This document shows positions 24,122 through 33,042 of a stretch of DNA of 64,000 nucleotides, one piece after another. The first letter of the stretch is position 1, and each line of letters begins with the position of its first letter. The notes under the pieces were generated by a model. That model had not been told where the DNA came from, made no database searches, and was given only the letters and a program-made list of their open reading frames with translations. Both the position numbers and the translations under genes were made by a program. Source of the DNA: Streptomyces sp. AC555_RSS877 (GTDB lineage Bacteria > Actinomycetota > Actinomycetes > Streptomycetales > Streptomycetaceae); assembly GCF_019049245.1 (NCBI RefSeq), contig NZ_JAGMUK010000054.1:248001-312000 (forward strand), read 5' to 3'.

Positions 24122-25948
24122 TCATGCCCGGTACAGCGCCTCGACCTCGCCCGCGTAGGCGTTCTCGATCGCCTTGCGCTTCAGCTTCAACGACGGGGTG
24201 AGCAGGCCGTGTTCCTCGGTGAAGGGCTGGGCGAGGATGCGGAAGGTGCGGATCGACTCGGCCTGGGAGACCAGCGTGTTGGCGGCGACCACGGCCCGCC
24301 TGACCTCCGTCTCCAGGTCCGTGTCGCGCACCAGTTCGGCGGGGGTCATCCGCGGTTTTGCGCGCATCGCCAGCCAGTGCTCCACGGCCTCCTGGTCGAG
24401 GGTGACGAGGGCGGCGATGTACGGGCGGTCGTTGCCCACGACGATGCACTGGGCGACCAGTGGATGGTCGCGCACCCGCTCCTCCAGCACGCCGGGGGAG
24501 ACGCTTTTGCCGCCGGAGGTGACCAGGATCTCCTTCTTGCGGCCGGTGATGGTGAGGTAGCCGTCCTCGTCGAGGGAGCCGAGGTCGCCGGTGGCGAGCC
24601 AGCCGTCGTGCAGGGCTTCGTCGGTGGCCTTGGGGTTGTTGAGGTAGCCCTGGAAGACGTTCTCGCCGCGCAGCCAGATCTCGGCGTCGTCCGCGATGTG
24701 CACGGTCATGCCGGGGATGGCCTGGCCGACGGTGCCGTAGCGGGTGCGCTCGGGGGGGTTGGCGGTCGCGGCGGCGGTGGTTTCGGTCAGGCCGTAGCCC
24801 TCGTAGATGTGCACGCCCGCACCCGCCCAGAACAGCCCGAGCCTGCGGTCCATCGCCGAACCGCCCGACATCGCCTGCCGGATGCGGCCGCCCATCGCGG
24901 CCCGCACCTTGGAGTAGACGAGCTTGTCGAAGAGCTGGTGCTGCATGCGCAGCCCCGCCGAGGGGCCGGGCCCCACGCCCCAGGCCTTCGCCTCCATAGC
25001 GTCCGCGTACTTCACGGCGACCTCGACGGCCTTCTCGAAGGCACCGGACCTGCCCTCCCTCTCGGCTTTGCGGCGGGCGGCGTTGAACACCTTCTCGAAG
25101 ATGTACGGCACGGCGAGGAAGAAGGTCGGCTTGAAGGCGGCCAGGTCGGGCAGCAGGGCGGCCGCGTTCAGCTGCGGCTGGTGGCCGAACTTGACCTTGC
25201 CGCGGATCCCGGCGATCTGGACCATCCGCCCGAAGACGTGCGCGAGCGGCAGGAACAGCAGGGTCGCCGCCTCGTCGCCCTTCTTCGAGTGGAAGACCGG
25301 CTCCCAGCGCTCGATGACCGTGTCCGCCTCGTACATGAAGTTGCCGTGCGAGATGACGCAGCCCTTGGGGCGGCCGGTGGTGCCCGAGGTGTAGATGATC
25401 GTGGCGACCGAGTCGGGGGTGACCGCCTGCCGGTGCCGGTGCACCACCTCGTCGTCGAGGTGGGCGCCGGCCTCGTACAACTCCTGCAGGGCGCCCGCGT
25501 CGAGCTGCCACAGCTGGCGCAGTTGCGGCAGCCGGTCGATGACGGTGGCGATCGTCATCGCGTGGTCCTCGTGCTCCACGACGGCCGCCGTGCACTCGGA
25601 GTCGTACAGCATCCAGAAGCACTGCTCGGCCGACGACGTGGGGTAGACGGGCACCACCTGGGCGCCGATCGTCCACAGGGCGAAGTCGAACAGGGTCCAC
25701 TCGTAGCGGGTGGGGGACATGATCGCGACCCGGTCGCCGAAGCGGATGCCCTGGGCGAGCAGGCCCTTGGCGAGGGCGAGGACCTCGTCGCGGAACTCGG
25801 CGGCGGTCACGTCCCGCCACTGCCCCATCTCGTCCTTGCGGCCGAGCGCGATGTGCAGCGGGTCCTCCTGGGCATGCTGGAAGACGACGTCGGCCAGTCC
25901 GCCCACCGGCGGTGCCAACGCCAACGGAGGGTTGGTGAACTCGCGCAA
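24122..25948 (-). CDS. long-chain fatty acid-CoA ligase (AMP-binding, FadD15-like)
   Basis: The protein shows the complete ANL-enzyme motif set: the P-loop YTSGTTGRPKG, the aromatic motif YGLTETTAAATANPP, the TGDLGSLDEDGYLTITGRKKE hinge and a C-terminal lysine in PSLKLKRKAIE. The size (about 608 residues) and opening LREFTNPPLALAPP fit actinobacterial FadD15-type ligases that activate fatty acids as acyl-AMP and then acyl-CoA at the membrane. I favour TTG at 25948, where family similarity begins, over ATG at 26047, which would add a Ser/Pro-rich leader. It is separated from the MFS gene by about 260 bases and may have its own promoter there. Confidence 0.88.
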   Translation of the reverse strand: MREFTNPPLALAPPVGGLADVVFQHAQEDPLHIALGRKDEMGQWRDVTAAEFRDEVLALAKGLLAQGIRFGDRVAIMSPTRYEWTLFDFALWTIGAQVVPVYPTSSAEQCFWMLYDSECTAAVVEHEDHAMTIATVIDRLPQLRQLWQLDAGALQELYEAGAHLDDEVVHRHRQAVTPDSVATIIYTSGTTGRPKGCVISHGNFMYEADTVIERWEPVFHSKKGDEAATLLFLPLAHVFGRMVQIAGIRGKVKFGHQPQLNAAALLPDLAAFKPTFFLAVPYIFEKVFNAARRKAEREGRSGAFEKAVEVAVKYADAMEAKAWGVGPGPSAGLRMQHQLFDKLVYSKVRAAMGGRIRQAMSGGSAMDRRLGLFWAGAGVHIYEGYGLTETTAAATANPPERTRYGTVGQAIPGMTVHIADDAEIWLRGENVFQGYLNNPKATDEALHDGWLATGDLGSLDEDGYLTITGRKKEILVTSGGKSVSPGVLEERVRDHPLVAQCIVVGNDRPYIAALVTLDQEAVEHWLAMRAKPRMTPAELVRDTDLETEVRRAVVAANTLVSQAESIRTFRILAQPFTEEHGLLTPSLKLKRKAIENAYAGEVEALYRA

Positions 25949-26162
25949 TCCCCGCTCCCCGCCTCTTGTGACGCTCCGCACAGCGCCGTGAAAGCTACCC
26001 CACGCCGGGGACGGGCGGGAGGGGGACGAAAACCGAGCAGTGCTCATGTATGCCCTGGTCAGTGGCGGAAAATGCGCTCACATAGGGAAGGGTCGGACAG
26101 AAAACTGACGGTTGAGTAAGTTTCGGTGCCGTAATCTCCACCGAATCTGTACGACCTGATTG

Positions 26163-26180
26163 CGGCCACGGCGGTGGCCG
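26163..26180. terminator. short stem-loop downstream of the MFS gene
   Basis: CGGCCAC and GTGGCCG form a 7-bp stem with a GGCG loop, 30 bases past the MFS stop on the minus strand. The rest of the 26049-26210 spacer is relatively AT-rich and may hold the promoter of the ligase gene, but I cannot define boxes. Confidence 0.35.
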
Positions 26181-26210
26181 GAATGCGACCGTCGAGCCCG
26201 GCGGGCGGCC

Positions 26211-27710
26211 TCATCCGCGCTGTACGGTCCCCTCCTGTGTCGGCGCCGGGGCCGCCGAAACCGTCACCTTCCCCCGCGCCGTCCGCGGACCACGCACCAG
26301 CGCGAGCACCAGCACTCCGGCGACCACGGCCACCAGACCGGCGACCAGTGCCGCCCGGTCGAGCCCCGCGGCGAAGGCCGCCCGCAGGGTGTGCTCGGAG
26401 AACGTGCCCCCGAGCGCCTCGGCGCCGCCGCCCGCGAGGGCGTGGGCCGCGTCGTGCGGCAGCGTGTCCTGCATCCGGGAGGTGAGGACGGTGCCGATGA
26501 AGGCGATGCCGATCGCGTAGCCGAGCTGCCGGAACGTGTTGACCGCGCCGCCCGCCATGCCCGCCCGCTCCGCCGGCACGGCGGCCAGCGCCGCGCCCGC
26601 CATGCCGGGCGACACCAGCCCCGTACCGGCACCCACCAGCACCAGCCCCGGAATCAGCGCGTTCGCGCCGGAGTCCGCGTCCAGGCCGGCCATGCAGAAC
26701 TGGCCGACGCCGACCAGCAGCAGCCCGCCCCCGATGGTGAACCGGGCCGGCGCCCCGTGCAGCAGCCGCCCCCCGGCCGCCGCCACCGCGAACGAGGCGA
26801 GGGACATCCACAGCAACTGCACGCCACCGCGCACCGCGCTCATGCCGAGCATCGACTGCAGCCAGATCGAGGTGTACGCCAGCACGCCGAACGCCGCCCC
26901 GTTGAAGGCGAGCGCGCCCGCCATCACCCCGGAGAACGCGGGCTTCGTGAAGAGCCGCAGATCGAGCAGCGGATCGGCGCTGCGCCGTTCCACGGCGAGG
27001 AAGGCCGCCAGCGCCACGACCGCCGTCGCGAACCAGACGAGCGTGCCGCTCGCGGTCCAGCCGTGCGACCCGGCCCGCACCGCCCCGTACGTCACCGCCC
27101 CGGCGAAGGCCGCGAAGGTCACCGTGCCCGCCCAGTCGACACGCCGGCCCCGCCGGCCCCGCGACTCGGGTACGACCCGCAGCGTCAGCCAGACCGCCGC
27201 CACACTGACCGGCAGGTTCACGAAGAAGATCCACCGCCAGCCCGGCCCGTCGGTGAGCAGTCCGCCGGCCAGCGGTCCGACCGCGGCGGCCGCCCCGCTG
27301 ACCGCGCCCCACACCCCGAGCGCCGTCGAGCGCTGCCGTGCCTGGTAGACGGAGCCCAGCAGCGGCAGTGTCGTGGCGAACATCGCCGCCGCGCCCACCC
27401 CCTGCAGCCCGCGCGCGGCTACCAGCATGCCGGGCCCGGTCGCCAGGCCGCACCACAGTGACGCGCCCGCGAACAGCACCACGCCCACGACGTGCACCCG
27501 CCGCCGCCCGAGCACGTCAGCGGCGGCCCCCATCCCGAGCAGCAGCGCCGCCAGCGCCAGCGCGTACCCGTCCATCACCCACTGCAGATCGCTCAGCGAC
27601 GCGTCCAGCGCCCGAGCCATGTCCGGCAGTGCCACGATCGCGATCGTCACGTCCAGCAACAACATGAACGTGCCCAGACAGACCGCCGTCAGCGGCCCCC
27701 ATGTACGCAT
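26211..27710 (-). CDS. MFS drug/solute efflux transporter (DHA2, 14-TM type)
   Basis: The 499-residue protein has about 14 hydrophobic segments and the DHA2 signatures. These include MLLLDVTIAIVALPDMARAL with the D..I..VALP helix-1 motif, motif A-like GAAADVLGRRRVHVVG, and the motif C-like GAVSGAAAAVGPLAGGLL followed by the GWRWIFFVNLPV loop typical of the EmrB/QacA group. It should export drugs or metabolites by proton antiport. The ATG at 27710 is used; the frame remains open for 3 kb upstream, but that is an antisense artefact. It is divergent from the Lrp-type regulator, 111 bases apart, which probably controls it. Confidence 0.9.
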   Translation of the reverse strand: MRTWGPLTAVCLGTFMLLLDVTIAIVALPDMARALDASLSDLQWVMDGYALALAALLLGMGAAADVLGRRRVHVVGVVLFAGASLWCGLATGPGMLVAARGLQGVGAAAMFATTLPLLGSVYQARQRSTALGVWGAVSGAAAAVGPLAGGLLTDGPGWRWIFFVNLPVSVAAVWLTLRVVPESRGRRGRRVDWAGTVTFAAFAGAVTYGAVRAGSHGWTASGTLVWFATAVVALAAFLAVERRSADPLLDLRLFTKPAFSGVMAGALAFNGAAFGVLAYTSIWLQSMLGMSAVRGGVQLLWMSLASFAVAAAGGRLLHGAPARFTIGGGLLLVGVGQFCMAGLDADSGANALIPGLVLVGAGTGLVSPGMAGAALAAVPAERAGMAGGAVNTFRQLGYAIGIAFIGTVLTSRMQDTLPHDAAHALAGGGAEALGGTFSEHTLRAAFAAGLDRAALVAGLVAVVAGVLVLALVRGPRTARGKVTVSAAPAPTQEGTVQRG

Positions 27711-27821
27711 GTCCCCTACTCCCTCTGTGGTGTGTGCGCTGCCTCCGTACGATGGGGCGCACACGGCCGATCGCAGCGGTAGCGGTCCGCCTGACGCCGA
27801 AACCCGACAGGGGTGAGCCGT

Positions 27822-28802
27822 ATGGAGAGGGAATCCGACACCTTCGACCGGCTCGATCTGCAGCTGCTGGACGCGCTGGAGGTCAACGGCCGTGCCTCGT
27901 TCAGCCGGATCGGGGCGGTCCTCGGCGTCTCCGACCAGACCGTCGCGCGCCGCTACCGCAGGCTGTGGGCGCAGGGCGGCCTGAGAGTCGTCGCCGTCCG
28001 GGACGCCGAACGCCTCGGGCAGGACCAGTGGACCCTGCGGCTGCGCTGCGTGCCCGACAGCGCCCTGGCCATCGCGGACGCGCTCGCCAAGCGGCCCGAC
28101 ACGAGCTGGATCGGCATCGCCGCGGGCGGCACCGAGGTGATCTTCGGGACCCGGCCGCGCAGCGTCGGAGACCGTGACGACCTGCTGCTGGGCAAACTCC
28201 CGCGCACCCCGCGCGTCATGGAGGTCCGCGCCCACCAGATGCTGCACCGCTTCTACGGCGGGCCGAGCGGCTGGCTGCGCAAGTTCGCCGCGCTCACCGC
28301 GGACCAGCTCGCCGCTCTCGGTCCCGGACCGGTCCGCGCCGAGGGCCCGGCACGCATCGACCCGCAGGACGAGGCCCTGGTCGTCGCGCTGGAACAGGAC
28401 GGCCGCGCCGGCTACCCCGAACTCCAGCGCGCCACCGGCCGTTCGGAGTCCGCCGTCAAACGCCGCCTCGCCGCGCTGCTCGCCTCCGGCGCGGTCTACA
28501 TCGACGTGGAGTACCACACCGAGGCGATCGGCCATCCGGTCGCCGCCGTCCTGTGGATCACCACCACTCCGGCCGCCCTGCACTCCGTCGGTGAGGCCCT
28601 CGCCACCCACGACGAGATCGCCCACGCCGCCGCCACCGCCGGCCCCTCCAACATCATGGCCACCGTCGTGGTCAGGAGTACGGCGCACCTGTACGCCTAC
28701 CTCAGCGGCCCGCTCGGCCACCTGGACGGGGTCCAGCACGTGGAGGCCTCGCCGTTCATGCGGCGCGTGAAGCAGCTCACCTATCAGCATCCGGTGCGCT
28801 GA
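27822..28802 (+). CDS. Lrp/AsnC family transcriptional regulator with two HTH units
   Basis: The 326-residue protein is a duplicated Lrp. Residues about 8-60 (RLDLQLLDALEVNGRASFSRIGAVLGVSDQTVARRYRRL) form one AsnC-type HTH, and about 185-235 (QDEALVVALEQDGRAGYPELQRATGRSESAVKRRLAAL) form a second, each followed by an AsnC/RAM-like ligand domain (TWRLRC-type strand and NIMATVVVRSTAHLYAYL). This double arrangement is frequent in Streptomyces. It sits head to head with the MFS pump and is its likely regulator. The ATG at 27822 is chosen over GTG at 27813 because AGGGGTG lies at the right distance. It converges on the LysR gene with 20 bases between stops. Confidence 0.85.
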   Translation: MERESDTFDRLDLQLLDALEVNGRASFSRIGAVLGVSDQTVARRYRRLWAQGGLRVVAVRDAERLGQDQWTLRLRCVPDSALAIADALAKRPDTSWIGIAAGGTEVIFGTRPRSVGDRDDLLLGKLPRTPRVMEVRAHQMLHRFYGGPSGWLRKFAALTADQLAALGPGPVRAEGPARIDPQDEALVVALEQDGRAGYPELQRATGRSESAVKRRLAALLASGAVYIDVEYHTEAIGHPVAAVLWITTTPAALHSVGEALATHDEIAHAAATAGPSNIMATVVVRSTAHLYAYLSGPLGHLDGVQHVEASPFMRRVKQLTYQHPVR

Positions 28803-28822
28803 CGCCCGGCCGCCGCGCCGCG

Positions 28823-29686
28823 TCAGCGCCGGTGCAGCCGGTCCCCGCCCGCCAGGACCGCCGTCGCCAGTGCGTCGGCGGCGCCCTGGGCGGCCGTACG
28901 GCGGCGGCCGTGGACCAGGACGAAGTCGACCCGGCCGAGTTCCGGCAGCCCCGACCGGTCGGGCACGCGCACCAGGCCCGGCGGGATCAGCCCCCGGGAG
29001 TGGGCCATCACGCCGAGGCCCGCGCGGGCCGCCGCGACCAGCCCGCTCAGGCTGGCGCTGGTGCACGCGACGCGCCACGCCCGCCCCTGCCGCTCCAGCG
29101 CCTCCAGGGCGAGCGCCCGGGTGATGCCCGGCGGCGGGTACACGATCAACGGCACCGGCCGGTCCGCGTCCAGGCGCAGCCGCTCCGCGCCGATCCACAC
29201 CAGCTCGTCGTGCCAGACCAGTTGTCCGCGCGGATCCTCGGGACGCCGCTTCGCCAGCACCAGGTCCAGCTTCCCGGCCGCCAACTGCTCGTGCAGCGTG
29301 CCCGACAGCTCGACCGTCAGCTCCAGGTCGACCTCGGGATGGTCGTGCCGGAAGCCTTCCAGGATCTCCGGCAGCCGGGTCAGTACGAAGTCCTCCGACG
29401 CCCCGAACCGCAGCCGGCCGCGTACCCGCGTCCCCGTGAAGAACGCCGTCGCCTGCTCGTGCACCTCCAGGATCCGGCGCGCGAAGCCGAGCATCGCCTC
29501 GCCGTCCTCCGTCAGTTCCACGGAGTGGGTGTCCCGGGTGAACAGCTGCCGCCCGGCGGCGTCCTCCAGCCGCCGCACATGCTGGCTGACGGTCGACTGG
29601 CGCAGCCCCAGCCGCCGGGCGGCCTGCGTGAAGCTGAGCGTCTGGGCCACCGCGAGGAACGTGCGCAGCTGGGAGGGGTCGTACAC
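28823..29686 (-). CDS. LysR family transcriptional regulator
   Basis: The 287-residue protein has the LysR N-terminal winged helix (MYDPSQLRTFLAVAQTLSFTQAARRLGLRQSTVSQHVRRLE) and a periplasmic-binding-like effector domain (RLRFGASEDFVLTRLPEILEGFRHDHPEVDLELTV). This is full length for the family. It is divergent from the BASS transporter gene, the classical LysR layout, so it most likely regulates that transporter and itself. The spacer contains the symmetric stretch ATACGGGATTCCCGAT (29722-29737), which could be a T-N11-A type site. The effector is unknown. Confidence 0.88.
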   Translation of the reverse strand: MYDPSQLRTFLAVAQTLSFTQAARRLGLRQSTVSQHVRRLEDAAGRQLFTRDTHSVELTEDGEAMLGFARRILEVHEQATAFFTGTRVRGRLRFGASEDFVLTRLPEILEGFRHDHPEVDLELTVELSGTLHEQLAAGKLDLVLAKRRPEDPRGQLVWHDELVWIGAERLRLDADRPVPLIVYPPPGITRALALEALERQGRAWRVACTSASLSGLVAAARAGLGVMAHSRGLIPPGLVRVPDRSGLPELGRVDFVLVHGRRRTAAQGAADALATAVLAGGDRLHRR

Positions 29687-29819
29687 GAGACCAGGCTATC
29701 GCGGAACATGATGACAGTGAGTGCGGTATACGGGATTCCCGATCGCCGGGTTCGAGAGCAGGATGGAGCGGGGACCCGTGACCCCCGCACCGCCGACAGC
29801 ACCGAGTAAGTGGAGCACC

Positions 29820-30887
29820 GTGAAACGCCTGCGATGGCCGAGCTGGATGCCGATCGACCCGTACATCCTGCTGCTGATCGGGACGGTGGGCCTCGCCGCT
29901 CTCCTCCCCGCCCGCGGGACGGCGGCCGACGTGGCCTCCGGCGCCTCCACGGGCGCGATCGCCTTCCTCTTCTTCCTCTACGGCGCCCGGCTGTCCACCC
30001 GTGAGTCGCTGGACGGGCTCAAGCACTGGCGGCTCCACATCACCGTCCTGGCCTGCACGTTCGTCCTGTTCCCGCTGCTGGGCCTGGCCGCCCGCGGACT
30101 CGTGCCCGTCTTCCTGACCCACCCGCTCTACCAGGGCCTGCTCTTCCTCACGCTCGTCCCCTCGACGATCCAGTCGTCGATCGCCTTCACCTCCATGGCC
30201 CGCGGAAACGTTCCCGCCGCGATCTGCGCCGGCTCCTTCTCCTCCCTGGTGGGGATCGTCGTCACCCCGCTGCTGGCGGCCGCCCTGCTCGGCAGCAGCG
30301 CCGGCGGGTTCTCCGCCGACTCCCTGCTGGAGATCGTGCTCCAGCTGCTGGTGCCGTTCCTCGCCGGGCAGCTGCTGCGCCGCTGGATCGGCGGCTTCGT
30401 CACCCGGCACAAGAAGGTCCTCGGGCTGGTCGACCGCGGCTCGATCCTCCTCGTCGTGTACACGGCGTTCAGCGAGGGCATGGTCCAGGGCGTCTGGCAC
30501 CAGGTCAGCCCCCTCAGGCTGGCCGGCCTGCTGGGCGTGGAGGTCGTGCTCCTCGCCGTGATGCTGGCGCTGACCTGGTACGGCAGCAAGGCGCTCCGCT
30601 TCGGCCGCGAGGACCGGATCGCGATCCAGTTCGCCGGCTCGAAGAAGTCCCTGGCCTCCGGGCTGCCCATGGCGAGCGTCCTGTTCGGCGCGCACGCCGC
30701 GCTGGCCGTGCTGCCGTTGATGCTCTTCCACCAGATGCAGCTGATGGTGTGCGCGGTGATCGCCAAGCGCCGCTCGCACGACCCCTACGACAGTCACGAG
30801 GCCGACACCACTGCCGCCGAGGTCACCCCGCCGGCTTCAGCCGCAGGGTCACGAACCGCGGTCGGTACAGGGAAACGTTCCGATTGA
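29820..30887 (+). CDS. bile acid:sodium symporter (SBF/BASS-like) family transporter
   Basis: The protein has about ten hydrophobic segments. Family features include DPYILLLIGTVGLAALLPA, FLFFLYGARLS near the first crossover, and the polar patch VPSTIQSSIAFTSMARGNVPAAICAGSFSSLVG typical of SBF_like (YfeH-type) members. It probably imports an organic anion with sodium; the substrate is unknown. GTG at 29820 (KRLRWPSWMPIDP) is preferred, since codon use becomes typical there and GGAG lies just upstream, but ATG at 29763 is possible. Its 3' end overlaps the convergent propeller-like gene by 65 bases. LysR is encoded divergently. Confidence 0.82.
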   Translation: MKRLRWPSWMPIDPYILLLIGTVGLAALLPARGTAADVASGASTGAIAFLFFLYGARLSTRESLDGLKHWRLHITVLACTFVLFPLLGLAARGLVPVFLTHPLYQGLLFLTLVPSTIQSSIAFTSMARGNVPAAICAGSFSSLVGIVVTPLLAAALLGSSAGGFSADSLLEIVLQLLVPFLAGQLLRRWIGGFVTRHKKVLGLVDRGSILLVVYTAFSEGMVQGVWHQVSPLRLAGLLGVEVVLLAVMLALTWYGSKALRFGREDRIAIQFAGSKKSLASGLPMASVLFGAHAALAVLPLMLFHQMQLMVCAVIAKRRSHDPYDSHEADTTAAEVTPPASAAGSRTAVGTGKRSD

Positions 30888-32052
30888 GCTGGGCCGCCGC
30901 CCCCGTCGGCTCCAGCCAGTTGACGTCGTAGCTCAGCACCAGCCGTCCCTCACCGCCGAGTTCCGGATGCACCTGCGGGTTGTAGGCGGCGACCTGCCCC
31001 GGCGGCAACGACGGGGTGAAGTCCTTCGCCGGGCCGTGCCAGGGCCCGGTGGGCGAACAGGCCCAGTACGAGGTCACGGTGGTCAGCCCCCGCGTCCCCG
31101 CCGCCATCGTGAACAGCACGTACGTCCCGCCCTGCCGCACCACCGAGAACGCACTGCCCACCCCGGTGCGCCGCCCGTCCCCCAGCACCGCCCCCGGCCG
31201 GGCCCGCGCCGCCCAGGCGGAGCCGTCCCAGTACTCCCAGGCGGCAGGGTCCCCGAGCCCGCCCTCGGGCACCCGCGCCACGTACGCGTGCGAGGCGGGC
31301 CGGGACGCGGCCTGCCCGTCGTCGCCGCCGAACACATACGTCCAGCCGCCCTCGTCGACCAGCGTCGTACCGAACAGCACCCGCCGGGACGGATCCCGCA
31401 CGGGCCGCTGGTCGAGCACTTCGACCACCGACTCGACCCGCAGGTCGGGCAGGGACAGCGTGGCGACCTCGGTGGCGGTGGGCATCCCGTAGATCCAGGG
31501 CGCCGGTCCCGCCGTCCGCACCCACAGCAGCACCCGCAGCACCTGTTCGTCGGAGCCGGGGGAGCGGGGCTCGACGCGGGCCGCGACCGGCCAGCGCCAC
31601 TGGTTCGGGCCCGGGTCGGGGAAGAGCGGCGCGGGCAGCGTGCCCGCGAGGCGCCCGTCGTCCATCAGCACGGCCGAGTTGCGCACCAGGGGAGCCGTCC
31701 CGTCCCGCCACGCGTACGACTCGCCGACCGGGTTGGGCGGCCGGTGCACCTGGCCGAGGTAGGTGTCCGAGAACAGCCACAGCAGCCGTCCGTCCGGCAG
31801 CCGCACCGAGTGCGTGCCGTCGCCGCCGGTCCAGTCGTCGGTACGGTTCGCGTCGTCGCCGTAGCGGGCGAACTCGGTGTTCAGACGGTCTTCTGCCGCC
31901 CACGAGCCGACGGTATGCGGTATACAGTCTCCCGGATTCTGTCGATCGTAGTCTTCCGGCAGCGCGCTGAGCAGCACCGCCGCGAGAACCAGGGTCAGCA
32001 GCAGGCCGACCACGGTTCCCGTCCGTTGTCGTGCTCGTACGTCCTCGGGCAC
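30823..32052 (-). CDS. secreted or membrane-anchored propeller-like protein (DUF4185/DUF5005-like)
   Basis: The 409-residue protein has one N-terminal hydrophobic helix (TGTVVGLLLTLVLAAVLLSAL) acting as a signal anchor or signal peptide. After it comes a domain rich in W-containing strands (GDGTHSVRLPDGRLLWLFSDTYLG, TYVFGGDDGQAASRPASHAYVARV, GGTYVLFTMAAGT) resembling five-bladed propeller proteins such as DUF4185/DUF5005 or GH43-like folds. No catalytic triad can be fixed with confidence. GTG at 32052 is the start that best fits the anchor. Codons GAT CGA CAG AAT, GGA and TGT ATA just after the anchor are anomalous and coincide with a palindromic island at 31912. It overlaps the BASS gene 3' end. 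Confidence 0.65.
   Translation of the reverse strand: MPEDVRARQRTGTVVGLLLTLVLAAVLLSALPEDYDRQNPGDCIPHTVGSWAAEDRLNTEFARYGDDANRTDDWTGGDGTHSVRLPDGRLLWLFSDTYLGQVHRPPNPVGESYAWRDGTAPLVRNSAVLMDDGRLAGTLPAPLFPDPGPNQWRWPVAARVEPRSPGSDEQVLRVLLWVRTAGPAPWIYGMPTATEVATLSLPDLRVESVVEVLDQRPVRDPSRRVLFGTTLVDEGGWTYVFGGDDGQAASRPASHAYVARVPEGGLGDPAAWEYWDGSAWAARARPGAVLGDGRRTGVGSAFSVVRQGGTYVLFTMAAGTRGLTTVTSYWACSPTGPWHGPAKDFTPSLPPGQVAAYNPQVHPELGGEGRLVLSYDVNWLEPTGAAAQLNRNVSLYRPRFVTLRLKPAG
31912..31929. repeat. dispersed palindromic island in the propeller-like gene
   Basis: GGTATGCGGTATACAGTC combines the TATGCGGT and GTATAC elements of the family and is followed by CTGTCGATCGTAG at 31939-31951. The minus-strand gene uses ATA, TGT, CGA and GAT codons here. 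Confidence 0.45.
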
Positions 32053-32063
32053 GCTCCCGGACG

Positions 32064-32310
32064 TTAGCGGCTGTTGCCCACGTGGTCCATGGGCAGCCAC
32101 ACGACGGCGTTCCCCGCAAGTGCGCTCCCGGCCTTGATCTCCTCGTCGGTGAGCGCCCGGTCCCACACGCGCACGTCGTCGATCGCGCCGGTGAAGAAGG
32201 CCCGGCCGTCCATGCGTTGCCCGACGTGCACGCCGAACGGCGCGTTGCGGCTGACCGAACCCGGCACATCCGCGGCGCCGATCGCCGTACCGTCGACGAA
32301 CAGGGGATGA
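32064..32310 (-). pseudogene. C-terminal remnant of a LamG/concanavalin-like domain gene
   Basis: The minus-strand frame encodes VDGTAIGAADVPGSVS, then APFGVHVGQRMDGRAFF and a GAIDDVRVWDRALTDEEI segment, the unmistakable last third of a LamG-type beta-sandwich found in secreted glycosidases. Nothing upstream supplies the rest of the domain: the frame loses similarity near 32310, and an intact gene starts on the other strand at 32426. I therefore regard it as a truncated relic. It lies 11 bases upstream of the propeller-like gene, so it could once have been part of the same larger protein or operon. Confidence 0.6.
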
Positions 32311-32425
32311 CGGACACCTCGCACCGCTGGCCGCTGACCGTCAAGGGCTGCCGCACGCGGCCGGTTCATCGGCCCGTCGATCCGGATTTCCGCAACGTAC
32401 GGCTGACGGCGGATAACGTTCCGTC

Positions 32426-32971
32426 ATGAACGCACCTCACACCGTCGGTTCCCGGCTCGCGCTCGACCCCGCGCGCACCGCCCTCGTGCTCGTCGACCTG
32501 ATGGACCGCATCGTCGCGCTGCCCCTGGAGCCCCGAAAGGGCACCGAACTCCTCGCGGCCTCCGAGGAGTTGGCGGCCGGCTTCCGTTCGGCGGGCGCGC
32601 TCGTCGTCCTGGTCCGGGTCGAGCGTCCCGGTGTCGCCGAGCAGCCGGCCGGCAGTGGGCTGGTGCCGGGCCTGCTCCGGGACGGCGACGTCGAGATCGT
32701 GAAGCGGACGATCGGCGGCTTCCAGGGCACCGGCCTGGACGAGCGCCTGCGGGACCATGGCGTCAGCACACTGGTGCTCGGGGGCATCGCCACCAACCTC
32801 GGCGTCGAGTCCACCGCCCGCGCCGCCGGCGACCTCGGCTACGACCTGGTCTTCGTCGAGGACGCCATGGCCGCGTTCACCGCCGCCGAGCACGAGGCGT
32901 CGGTGCGCCTCGACTTCCCGCGGCTGGGGACGGTCGTGACCGCCGCGGAGGTGCGCTTCAGCACGGGTTGA
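32426..32971 (+). CDS. isochorismatase-family protein lacking the catalytic cysteine
   Basis: The 181-residue protein has the cysteine-hydrolase fold. The Asp lies in ALVLVDLMDRI, and the Lys in EIVKRTIGGFQGTGLDERL. The nucleophile loop reads GGIATNLGVESTARAA, where the usual Cys is replaced by Gly, so classical isochorismatase or nicotinamidase chemistry is unlikely. Related Gly variants do occur in actinobacteria, with no firmly known function. The ATG at 32426 gives a complete domain. A strong terminator follows directly, shared with the convergent fdhD gene. It has no clear functional link to the formate genes. Confidence 0.82.
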   Translation: MNAPHTVGSRLALDPARTALVLVDLMDRIVALPLEPRKGTELLAASEELAAGFRSAGALVVLVRVERPGVAEQPAGSGLVPGLLRDGDVEIVKRTIGGFQGTGLDERLRDHGVSTLVLGGIATNLGVESTARAAGDLGYDLVFVEDAMAAFTAAEHEASVRLDFPRLGTVVTAAEVRFSTG

Positions 32972-33022
32972 GGCGGGGCCCCTGCGGCGCAGGGGGCGCT
33001 CCCCGCCGGTCGGGGCCCCGCC
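32972..33022. terminator. bidirectional stem-loop between isochorismatase-like gene and fdhD
   Basis: GGCGGGGCCCC (32972-32982) and GGGGCCCCGCC (33012-33022) form a perfect 11-bp stem immediately after the plus-strand stop and 20 bases past the fdhD stop. The GC-rich interior can fold further. Confidence 0.65.
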
Positions 33023-33042
33023 GCCGTGTCGCGGGGAGCCGG

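Noticed and set aside
27711..30797. 3-kb upstream extension of the MFS reading frame on the minus strand
   Set aside because: It is antisense to the Lrp and BASS genes and crosses LysR in another frame; the real transporter starts at 27710 with a normal first helix.
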